This document shows positions 1-9,330 of a DNA stretch of 64,000 bases, one piece after another. Below the pieces are notes generated by a model that was not told where the DNA came from, did no database searches, and saw only the letters and a list, made by a program, of their open reading frames with translations. The translations under genes were made by a program, and so were the position numbers. The stretch's first letter is position 1; the number at the start of each line of letters is the position of its first letter. The DNA is from Carettochelys insculpta (taxonomy: Eukaryota; Chordata; Testudines; Carettochelyidae). The stretch covers positions 240,668,501 through 240,732,500 of the forward strand of contig NC_134137.1 of the NCBI RefSeq assembly GCF_033958435.1. The letters are read 5' to 3'.

Positions 1-2068
1 CAGAAAAAACACATTAAAGTCATGTCAAAGCGGAGTGCGAGGGGCTTTGGGGACAGGTGTTGGAAAGTAAGAGCATGCTGCATTCAGCCCAGTGGCAGCT
101 CCTACCTTGTGGGGCTGAGCCCAGCCTCCCAATGGTGACATAATAGCAACCCCACCCATGTCTGTTGTATCCACCAGACCATAGATGGAGATTGAAGAGC
201 AAAGGGCAAAATTTGAGTGGCATTGTAACCTATTGCACAGGTTCACAGTGCTATTTAGATGTGACCTGTCTGACTCTCTGTAGATAGAGATGAAGCATCA
301 TATGGACCAAACTCGAGTGGTTCTGAGATCCTATGTACAAGGTCACAATACTATTCTGTTTGGGGGAATGTCACAGACTTTATTCAAATTCTTAGCTTCT
401 GTGCCTACCATAACCAAATCATAGCCCTACTTATGAAGTATAATGGCTTCAGAAATCATAGGAAAATATCAAACGTAGAGCAGCTCAAAACGTCGAATTT
501 CTGTTGCATGGAAAATTCTGAATTTTCAAAAAAGTTTTAATTTTATTTTGGAAAAAAAGTAACACTGCAAAATTTCCCATGGAAAAGAAAATATTGAAAA
601 TTTTGGGAACAGTGAGCACCTGCAATTCAGTTTTATTGAAATGAAATGGAGCAGTCAACTTCCATCAACTCTAGAAGACCCCATTATCCCAGAGTGAAGG
701 GAGTTCTCTGCCTAGAAGCCATGAAAACAGCTGGTCCAGCCAGGGCTTTCAAGATCCCGGCAGTGGAGTGGGGAACTTAAAGGACCTGATAACTCCAGCT
801 TGAGCATCATGGATTTGCCCTGGAGCCACAAACCCTGGAAGCCCTGGGGTCACCAGAAAACTGCCACATATACTGACAGGAAACCTGTGATTCACAGGAC
901 ATTTGCTCGCAGAAAACATTTCACGTTCAATTAAGTGCTATTTTCTGATGAATCAGAGTATTCCAGAGTCCTTTGAAAATCTTGATCTTTAATGTTAGCA
1001 AAAAGTAACAATCATAGCAAGAGTAGCGTCTTGAAGCTAGGATTCTAAACACGTATGTAGTCATCCGCCTAGTTTACAGAAGTGTTGAGCACCTGCCAGC
1101 CCTGATGGGAGGTAGTTGGAAGGTTTTGTTAAAATACAAGAAAAAACTTAAGTGGGAGATTTCTTAAACATGCTGAATTCATAGGACTAGAATTCCTGCT
1201 GTTGAATGAAGGGGAGACTTTCAAAGGCACAAAGGGTAGTTTTTAAATTGTAGTTGAAAGTTGGTGGGAGCCAAGTAGCTACCTTCTCTTTGTGACTCCC
1301 CTAGTAATCTCAGCTCAAGTATTAAGTGCTGTTAATTCTCCTTCCTTAAAACTTCCCCCTCCCAAGGTTCATATGTGGCAAGTAGGGTTGGTCATAACTC
1401 AGCTTCCAGAAAAGTATGAGAAAATAATTGCCTGCAGCTGAGATGGAAAAAAAAATATTGCTGTGACTCACTTTTCCTGTTCAGATGCTGAAAGAAACCT
1501 GGGCCTACAGGCAAAGAAGCTGAACTATCTGGCAAAAATGAAGGGCTGTGGCGTCCCTTCTGAAATATCTGATGTGCCAGTGAACAACAGAAAGATTGAA
1601 CTCTCTTGTCACTTCAAGTCAGGAAGAACATGGGGTATGGATCTTTGGTATATGTACAAACACATCTTGAATTTATTGGACTTCAGAAGTCCTAAAAGGC
1701 ATTATTTGCATGCAAACCACATTGCAACAGAATGGAAAGGGATTCTTCCTGGAAACAAAATAGCTATTTTCCATTAACAAAAGAAAAGCTACTTGGTGAC
1801 AGCATGTTGTCTTCCCAGCCTCCTTCCTGAGCCCTCTCTGCCATCTGGTTTAAAGCACCTGCAAGTCATTATTATTCACAGCTTGTGTTTTAGCAAGGCA
1901 TTAAAGGGACTGTAAAAGTATTGGAGCTGGGGTGCGGGAGCATTTTCGTTTTTTAAGTTAAAGTTATAAAAGTTTTCTTAAGAGTGACCAGCAAAGGAAA
2001 ACAAGGTGAGCTAGGTGAAATGTTTTTGTAAATCATTTTTGTAAATCAACATGGGAAATTCTGGTGTT
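1..2068. other. No gene recognised; AT-rich unique or old repeat DNA
   Basis: No recognisable coding exon, RNA gene or intact transposon is seen. The longest open stretch (1463-1777, plus) has low-complexity, non-domain-like residues and no family resemblance. Positions 480-620 are AT-rich with a CCCATGGAAA core that recurs elsewhere in the window (see 28690-28840). Confidence 0.6.
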
Positions 2069-2076
2069 GTCTACCT

Positions 2077-2391
2077 TAGAAGTTCTCAAACTTCATTGGA
2101 CCCCAATCCCTATCCAACAACAAAAGTTAGTACAGGACCCCAAGAGGAGTAGCTGAAGCCTGAGCCTGGTGGAGGAGTATTGAAGCTCAAGCCCCACCAT
2201 TCCAGGCCTGGGGCTTGTAACCTGACCCCCATTGCCCAGGGCTGAAGCCCTCTAGCTTCAACTTCAGCCACGAATACTGGGGCTCAGACTTCAGCCATAG
2301 GCCTCTGCAAGTTTAAGCCAGCTCTGGCAACCCCATTCAACTGAGATCATGACCCACTTTGGGGATCCAACCCACAGTTTGAGAACTGCTG
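2077..2391. mobile_element. hAT-type non-autonomous element (MITE) with 8-bp target duplication
   Basis: A 315-bp element with imperfect terminal inverted repeats: the left end reads AGTTCTCAAACT from 2081 and the right end AGTTTGAGAACTGCTG. It is flanked by GTCTACCT (2069-2076) and GTCTGCCT (2392-2399), an 8-bp target-site duplication with one mismatch. Eight-bp duplications and a CAG-NGGTTCTCAAAC-like end are typical of hAT elements. The interior has no transposase and is a diverged G/C-rich filler, so it is non-autonomous. The single mismatch between the duplications fits an old insertion. Confidence 0.8.
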
Positions 2392-2399
2392 GTCTGCCT

Positions 2400-3100
2400 T
2401 GAAACAGTGTACAGAAATACTATCACAACTGGAAAATTCACAAAAATGTTGACATCACAAGAGTCAAAGTGAGAGTAGAAGGAATTGTTAAAATGTTTAA
2501 CACTGTTTGTTATCCTTATTACCTCATTAAATGCCGATGCCTAATCAATATTTGAGTGAAAGGATGTATTTGTTCAACCATGATCTTTCAATATACACAT
2601 CTTAGAAGCCTAGGTCTTTTATCTAAGCTCTAAAAACAAGAAGGATACTTCCTGTCAATATCTTAAAAAACTGAAACCATTCAGGCCTTATATCCTTCTA
2701 TAAACACGATAGGTATTAAAACCCAATTGTATATCGGGTGTGTGTATGGGGGGGGGGTTGTGCGTGCAAACCCAAATTTTTAAAAAATGCTCTGCTTGTC
2801 ATCTTTAAAAGAAAAAGACAGCACTCCATAACAGAATATGGAAAAAAGTAAGGACAAGTCCATTAGTTGTTTCAAAACTCTACTACTGTTTTCAAAGTAG
2901 CAGTTCTTGCATTCCTACAGTGATGTGCTGCCAATGTTTTAACAAGAGGCTTACAAAATAATCATACTCTCTTTAGTATGTAATAAACTCTACATTCAAA
3001 GTGGGTGTGTTTACAAAACGAAGGAGTTAGTACACACCACAATGAGGCAGAATTTTTCTATATTAAAATATATATGTGATTTAACAATTTTCCTCTAGGA
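2400..3100. other. No gene recognised
   Basis: AT-rich sequence with a short GT/G-rich run around 2740-2760. No conserved reading frame or identifiable repeat. Confidence 0.5.
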
Positions 3101-3119
3101 GGAGGAAGTGCAGCTTTTG

Positions 3120-3240
3120 ATTAGAGCAGAAGGTTGGAAATCTAGACTGTGCCCTTATTTCACTTCAGTTATCTAAAGTCATTTCATTTTATTTATATCT
3201 CAGTTTCCATATCTGCACAATGGAGATATTAAAGCTTAGG
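3120..3240 (+). repeat. MIR-like ancient SINE remnant
   Basis: The stretch around 3150-3230 contains the hallmark order of an amniote MIR core: a 'leucine-like' segment followed by CTCAGTTTCC, then a CATCTGCACAATGGAGATA-like segment. Family knowledge: MIR-type SINEs carry CCTCAGTTTCC(T/C)CATCTGTAAAATGGG. The call rests on this match only; the tRNA head is not clear. Confidence 0.5.
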
Positions 3241-3522
3241 GGCGAGATTCACAAGAGGTTAATGAATTCTACTGCCTGGCAGAGCACCTTTCTGAATGAG
3301 GAAATCAGACTCCCAGTACAATGTATGGAATGTTAGGTGCCTAAAAAATGGAATTCACAAAAGCCTGTACCCTGAGTGGGGAGCCATGTTTGCAAATAGC
3401 CTTAGCCTTACCCTTCAGAAGAAGTTAGGTATGTTCCTGTCCTGGGCAAGAGGGAGACACTTGTAGGATTCACAGCCATGAATCTTCTCTCCTGGGATCA
3501 TGAGCCTAAGATAGTTCACCAG

Positions 3523-3565
3523 TTCAAAAACAAAACAAAACAAAACAAACAAACAAACAAAAAAG
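3523..3565. repeat. (CAAAA)n/(CAAA)n simple repeat
   Basis: An imperfect run of CAAAA and CAAA units between two pieces of older repeat DNA, just upstream of a tRNA-like promoter at 3590. It could be the oligo-A tail of an older retroposed copy. Confidence 0.8.
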
Positions 3566-3584
3566 AGGTGGAGCTCTCCCTGAC

Positions 3585-3862
3585 CTTTAGCCTAGTGGTT
3601 AGAGCCCTCACATGGAATGGGGGAGACCTGGCTTCAAACCCCTACCTGCCCCCCGCAGCTAATGCGGAGCTTAGATTTCCCATCCTCTCCCTGCAGCTCT
3701 ATAAGCATTGCATTATGGGGTATTATGACTGATGGGGCACTCAGTCTCTTCTGATGAAGCTGTTCCACTTTGCTTAAATAGTAAAATATTTGCTAGATGT
3801 GGGGAACCAAACCCTGGTCCTCCCACAGTAGCACCCTAACCTCTCTCATTTTCATATGCTCT
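3585..3862. repeat. Head-to-head pair of tRNA-derived SINE arms
   Basis: On the plus strand, a box A-like TAGTGGTTAGAGC (from about 3593) is followed about 35 bases later by a box B-like GGCTTCAAACCCC, the spacing of a tRNA-derived RNA polymerase III promoter. On the minus strand, about 3862 to 3810, a second copy reads GAGGTTAGGGTGC, then CAGGGTTTGGTTCCCC. The two arms face each other within 280 bp. I infer either an inverted dimer or two independent insertions of one old SINE family; the bodies are too decayed to name it. Confidence 0.5.
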
Positions 3863-4499
3863 CTGGCACTCCAGTTCCCCCAAGAAATTTAGATGTGCGC
3901 AGAACACACCTACTGATTAGGCCCTGAAGGACAGCTATGCAGAAGAATGCCTACTTTGTGAAACCTATTGTGCGTTATGTGCTGAGCAGCTGGATGGTGT
4001 CAGGAATTAGACAGCTGAGCACTTGCCCTGCTCTGGAAATCTGGGAACCTAAGGATAGAAACTTAGGCACAAAGATTCTAGGCACTTACCAGGTTGCACA
4101 GCTGCGCAGAGATTTTATAACTGTCAATGAATTTAGGTACCTAACATGGAGATTTGGCATCTATGTGCTTGTGACTTTTACCTACCTGTCTCACAAGTGG
4201 GATCTGAGGATTAAAATAAAGACCCTCAAAGGAAATGTGCCGTATCAGTGGAAAGAATAAGAGGATTGTTAAAATTGTTTCACCCGCTTCTGTAAATAAT
4301 TTTGGCATTTTTCTTGCGTCACCTGCCTGCCTGCCATTTTGAAACATTTTTCTCCTGCTTGAACAAACAGACCTTTACTTTTCTCATTTACAATAGAGAA
4401 AATTTCTAAAAATACTGCCAACTTACATGTGCAATATCTTGGTGTTTATTTTCCTAGCTGGCCATGCCAGTGTTACAGCTCTTTTGAGAATAGTCACAA

Positions 4500-4622
4500 A
4501 GAGGTAGCCGTGTTAGTCTACATCTTCAGAAAACAAGCAGTCCTGTAGCACTGTAAAGACTAACAAAATAATTTATTAGGTGATGAGCTTTTCAGATAGA
4601 TCCACTTCTTTAGATCTGGAAA
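4500..4622 (+). repeat. tRNA-derived SINE (tortoise polIII/SINE type)
   Basis: It starts with GAGGTAGCCGTGTTAGTCTA, the promoter head of the tRNA(Lys)-derived turtle SINE. A conserved tail follows (CAGTCCTGTAGCAC...GATGAGCTTTTCAGATAGATCC). The same head and tail recur at 6966, 32236 (minus), 46165 (minus) and 60496. The copy is diverged and has no clear target duplication. Confidence 0.75.
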
Positions 4623-4816
4623 ATTCTGTATAAACATATTTAAAGACTTCCAGACATTTTTCTTCTATGTGTTCTTTCTTCCACACACACAGAAGAATAT
4701 TCAAAGCTTTGCAAGTACACTTGCCGCTAAGCACAACTGAGCAAGTGTCAAAGTCAGTAGAACTACTCATGACTAAATAAGTGCTTGTAAGCTCTGAGTT
4801 TAAAATTTTTTCATGG

Positions 4817-4898
4817 ATAAAAGTTGTGATAAGATTATCACTGTTTTGTACAAAATAAAAGTTGTGATAAGATTATCACTGTTTTGTACAAAATAAAG
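4817..4898. repeat. Perfect 38-bp tandem duplication
   Basis: A 38-bp unit beginning ATAAAAGTTGTGATAAG is present twice without mismatch (4817-4854 and 4855-4892), plus a few bases of a third, followed by an AAAATA-rich run. The lack of divergence indicates a recent slippage or duplication in otherwise old DNA. Confidence 0.9.
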
Positions 4899-4899
4899 T

Positions 4900-5322
4900 A
4901 AAATAAAATAAAAAAAATCCACATGAATTCCTCAAGGAAACAAATGTGGTATTTGCTCCATGACACATGCAAGTGCTACAACAGGAACATTGATGGGAGT
5001 AAAATTTTTGGCCCAGATTCTTATTTAGTCTTCCAACCCTTTACATTACTCTGACTGTGCAATTTACTCCCACTTTATGACCACTCTACACTACTAGAGG
5101 GATGTAAAGGTGTTGTGAATAATCCCTCTGAAATTAAAGGACTTGACCCCACATCAGTAAGGTTACTCATGTATATGTTTGCAGGGTCAGGATTAAACTA
5201 ACCAGTGATTCATATAGACATAACACACAAATAGTTACCTCAACTATTACTAATAGCAGCCTTCTCAGAGGTGAGGCAAACTGCTTAAAAGCAAAATTAG
5301 CCAAAAGCCTCACATTAAGACA
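4900..5322. other. No gene recognised
   Basis: Unique-looking AT-rich sequence between the tandem duplication and the MITE at 5326. Nothing identifiable. Confidence 0.5.
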
Positions 5323-5325
5323 AAA

Positions 5326-5771
5326 GGCTATGCCTAGATTACAGGGATTTGTCGACAGAAGTTTTTGTTGGACGATATCTTCCAACAAAAAACTTCTTTC
5401 AACAGATTGTGGCCAAATTACCAACCAGATCACAAGGGCAATCCTCCCTGTCGACAGAGAGTGGCTGGACTGCCCAGCCACTCTCTCAACAAAATGGCCA
5501 ACTGGAAACACAGCAGACAGGGCTGCCCAGTGTCCCTGAACTCCTGTCTGTTGTGAGAGGACTCCCTAAGAATGCCCAGACTGGCTTTCAGTTGACAGAT
5601 CTCTGTCAACAGAGGCATTATTCCTCATGGGGAATGGCATACAGCTGTTGATTAAAGTGTTGTGTTCTGTTGATTTACTGTCAACAGAACTCCTTGGAAA
5701 TCTGGACGCTCCATGGGTTTTGCCGACAAAACCCAGTTTTGCTGACAAAACCCTCTAGTTTAGACATAGCC
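5326..5771. mobile_element. Harbinger-type MITE with TGTCGACA subterminal motifs
   Basis: A 446-bp element with terminal inverted repeats GGCTATGCCTAGA and TTTAGACATAGCC, flanked by AAA (5323-5325 and 5772-5774), a 3-bp duplication. The interior is full of the palindrome TGTCGACA and its CpG-decayed forms: perfect at 5350-5357 and 5449-5456, TGTCAACA near 5606 and 5680, and TGCCGACA near 5722. There is no transposase; short open stretches inside it are by-products of the inverted repeats. The ends match the large Harbinger elements in this window, so it is presumably cross-mobilised by that transposase. Confidence 0.8.
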
Positions 5772-5774
5772 AAA

Positions 5775-6960
5775 GTGAAGAATACTTTAATGTTTCCTCT
5801 TGAAACTCTACTGGGAACTTAGCTGCTCAGTTCCTCCATAGTGTTTCAACCCAAAACAAAGCTGGTGGTCATAACCCAGAGGAGTCACAGTCAGGTGTCA
5901 GGGGGTTGCAGTCAAAGATTAGATAAGATGAGGTGTAACATGGTGTCATGATATCAGACTACTGTCTCACAGCAATTAAATGAAGTACAAGTAGTACAGA
6001 CCAAAGGGCTTTGCAAACAGGAAGAAAATTGCTTGGCTACAGCTGTTCACAGTGAGGCAGACTCAGTCTGTTGGGAACAGAGCTTAAATAGAATACTGTA
6101 GGCTATCCATTGAGCCAGCCATTTATCATGATTTGTGAGGGCATGGAAAAATCTTGGTGGAAGAAAGGACACACAAAATTGGCATTTGAGTTTTGACAAC
6201 ATAACAAAAGCTGCCGTGCTTGCTGTCAGTTTAAGAGCTCTAAATTTAATAAGCTCCAGTCCTCAGAGCACCCGTCTTAAAGTTCAAGGCTTGATTCTTA
6301 TCTCATTTACTTTGGTATACTTATGCATAACACCAAAGTCTTAAATTTCTTTTTTGCCCCTGTTGTCTTTTAAGCCATGGTCAACGGCCCCATTGTGTAA
6401 CACACACAAATATATAATCCTTGTGCCGAAGAGTTTTCGGTCCAAGGATTCATCTTGGAGGCACTAAAAATGCCCTCTCGACAGAAGGGCAATGGGTAGG
6501 TATGAGGCAGTAGCTAAAGAAATGAGTGCCAGCTCTGGGTGTGTATGCTATCATTTGTCTACCCTTTATTACAGTAATATGGTTTGAATGGATCATGCAT
6601 TGCTGCCAAATAAGTGGCACTAGGAGGGATTGAACCCCAGACCTCTTCATCTAAAAGCATAAATCAACACTAAACTAGAACAGGCGTGAGCAGAGTGAGG
6701 GGTGATTTTGTCAACAGGAGGACACAGCACTACTAGCTGCTGAGTGTCAGGCTCACCCAGCTCATAAAAAATATTGACAGGTTGGGGTGGGGGCTTGCTA
6801 ACTGCCAGGGTGACAGGTAGGGCCTGGCATAAAAAAGTTTGTTCACCCTGGAGCTAGAAGACTCAGCTTTGCTGGCTCCAAGTCTGTAGTGACTCAAAAC
6901 TCACTAGAGGGTGTCGGAGAGCCATGCTGACCCCAGTTTGTGGAGGGATACCAGTGGCAC
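5775..6960. other. No gene recognised; possible tRNA-like relic at 6617-6680
   Basis: No coding exon is seen. On the minus strand at about 6680-6615 there is a tRNA-like box pair ending GGGGTTCAATCCC, suggesting a decayed SINE promoter. Otherwise unremarkable. Confidence 0.4.
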
Positions 6961-6965
6961 ATGTA

Positions 6966-7065
6966 TAAGCGAAGCAGCCGAGTTAGTCTGTATCTTCAAA
7001 AACAACCAGAAGTCCTGTGGCACCTTATAGACTAAATTTCGGAGCATAAGCTTTCATGGGCCTTT
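6966..7065 (+). repeat. tRNA-derived SINE, 3' truncated
   Basis: It begins AGCAGCCGAGTTAGTCTGTA and continues with the tail CAGAAGTCCTGTGGCACC...GCATAAGCTTTCATGGGC, matching the SINE at 4500. The similarity is lost after the GGGC motif. Confidence 0.75.
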
Positions 7066-8349
7066 TTCCATATATGGCTAGTGAGGCTCTGTGGCCACCG
7101 ATGGAAACGTTGCAAGTGATCCAAGTCTTTACAAATCTCATGCTCAGAGTCCTACAACACGCTCCAGTGGGGTATGGCCACGCAGCAGGCAGAATCCTGA
7201 CGCTCTGAATATCACAGCCCACTCTGCAGAACAGAGCTGAACAGAGCTAAAAATAGCTGGTGAATGTTCTGGCTTGGGCTATTTTAGCCCTGTAGGGCAA
7301 GCCCCAATCTGAAGCTCCAGACTCTGAGACTTGCGGTGGGGGTCTGGCTTGCTGTGTAGCTCTACCCTTTGAGACTCTCCTCTCAGGCTTAATTGGCATT
7401 AATCCTTTCATCCGAAATATCCCACCATCGTTGCCACAGTTACAGCCTACAACTGAGTAGCACCATTAAGGAGCTAATTCAACCACCATGTTACCCAGAC
7501 CTTCTCTTGGCAAGGTTGGAAGACGGGGTAGTTAAAATGCTGCTGGCCAATCTATATCAGAGGTCCTACCAACCGAGCTGAACTGGTGATGCCAATGGAG
7601 GGAAAATTTAGGCTAATGCAGTTCCTGCCTGAAAAGGCTCCTACGCTCAAGCCAATGCAGAATTCAGCAGCTTGCTTCAAGTGCAATGAGCACAAAGCTA
7701 GTGCTCCAAGATGTGCAGCTCCAAGGCACTGGAATGAGAGCTATTATTTTGCTCTGCACGTGCTGCTACCTTAAAACAAAACCCCCTGCTGGGTTGCCCT
7801 GGCTGTCAGACTTTACACGTAAACAACTGTGGCAAGGTTCCAGCTTTTCCCTCGGGGTCCTGTGCATCGAAGCAGATAGGTAGCCTCTAAGGCTTGCTGT
7901 GCCCCTCAGCGTAACCTCTCCTCCTTTACTAGAGGCAGGGGTGTCAACCTACTGAGCCATCCTCATCATAGGCTAGTCAAACTGGTTGGGAGTGAACCAG
8001 GCCCATCCTAAACTCTGGGCTCCAGCTCAGGGACCCTAATGGCAGTGGCAGCAGCAGATAATTCCTCCACTCCCATCACTGCAATTTTTCCCTAGGCCAC
8101 CTCCCCAACCAACTCCTCCAAGTACCTGTCTCCTGGTAGCTGGCCACAACTTCCCAAGGTCACAGATCCCCTGGACCTTGGGGGATATCGCTGCCACCCC
8201 CCAAAAACAAAAACCTCTTAACCCAAGAAGACACAGGGCCTTAATGGACTGCAGATGTTCTGATTAACTTACTGCTTCTGGTGAGTTCTTAATTGGCTTA
8301 ATTGAGTTGCAGCAGCTCCTACCCTGGTCATTCAGGGAAGAGAAAGCTA
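7066..8349. other. No gene recognised
   Basis: Mixed-composition sequence with several short open stretches but no domain or splice-site-supported exon. No transposon ends found. Confidence 0.5.
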
Positions 8350-8677
8350 TTCACCCATTCTACAGCTACACAACAGCATAAATTCGAAATAAGCGACGCA
8401 ATTTGCATTATGCAATTTGTGTCGCTTATTTCAAGTTTATTTTGAAATAGGCTATTTCGGCAATTGGTGCTTTCTAAAAAACACCAAATGTTGAAATAAT
8501 ATGCTATTTTGAAGCGTCCCTCACTCCTTCTGCAATGAGGACTACAGGGATTCCAAAATAGCACACCCATTATTTCAAAAACTATTTTGAAATGACGGGT
8601 GTATGTCAATGACACAAGGTAGCTATTTTGAGCATCCCTCTGGTATCCTGAAATAGCTCTGCTGTGTAGAAGTGCCC
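8350..8677. mobile_element. Harbinger-related MITE, diverged
   Basis: The left end contains CATTCTACAGCTACACAACAGC and the right end GCTCTGCTGTGTAGAAGTGCCC, roughly complementary. Inside the left end is a strong inverted repeat, GAAATAAGCGACGCAA with TTGTGTCGCTTATTTC (8377-8434), followed by TTTCGAAAT-type motifs in CpG-decayed form. Boundaries are approximate and no target duplication was resolved. The interior resembles the element at 36446-36715. Confidence 0.6.
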
Positions 8678-9327
8678 AATGGTCAGTAATCTACCTTCTA
8701 CTAGACCAGAAGCCCACTGGTCTGGGTCTGTCATACCACTCAAGTCACTTGGCCATGGATCCCAGGACAAATGCTTAAACTAATTTTGCATTGAGCTGCT
8801 ATTGAAAGTCAATGGGAGCAAAGTGGAATTTGTTTAAAACTTCATGGCCAGACATGGTGGTTAAACATACACACATAGCAAAGAGCTGTGCAAAAAACTA
8901 CTTTTTGGTTTGCCAAATTGGAATAAAAAAACAGGTCAACTCACATCTAATATGTTTTCATGTAGCTGAAAAATTTGATTAAAAAGATTAATTTGAGGTT
9001 GACCAAAACATTTTGCTCAACCTGAAACTAAAGATTTTATTTTGATTTGAAGGTTTTTTAAAAACACACACCAGAAAAGAAACGGCAATTTTTTAAAATT
9101 AAAACTGTCTGGAATTCCAAGAAAAAACTTCTTTCTGAAATCAGCCAAAGTAATTTGTTTTGGAAATGGTAAAAAAACTCTTTTGACATTCCTGACATTT
9201 ATATGTCTGTTTTCCCCTGATCAAAACAATTTACCAAAACTGACTCAGATTCTTGAATTGTTTCCTTGGACCCAAATCTACACTTTTTGGCAAAGAAAGG
9301 TTTAGCACAAATCTTAGCCCACCTCTA
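8678..9327. other. AT-rich repeat-like sequence, no gene
   Basis: From about 8925 to 9230 the sequence consists of runs of AAAATTT-like words, resembling the AT-rich stretches at 480-620, 13535-13700 and 26380-26540. No gene. Confidence 0.4.
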
Positions 9328-9330
9328 ATA

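Larger units (their letters stand above)
3240..4300. repeat. Possible uncharacterised interspersed repeat surrounding the SINE arms
   Basis: Segments rich in TTAGGTGCCTAA- and TTAGGTACCTAA-like palindromes lie at about 3330-3345 and 4133-4144, on either side of the SINE pair. I infer a single older repeat interrupted by SINE insertions. No terminal repeats or duplications could be defined. The open stretch at 3937-4260 has no domain resemblance and is not called as a gene. Confidence 0.3.

Noticed and set aside
1463..1777. 104-codon plus-strand open frame
   Set aside because: No recognisable family, no splice or promoter context, and a chance ORF is expected at this length.
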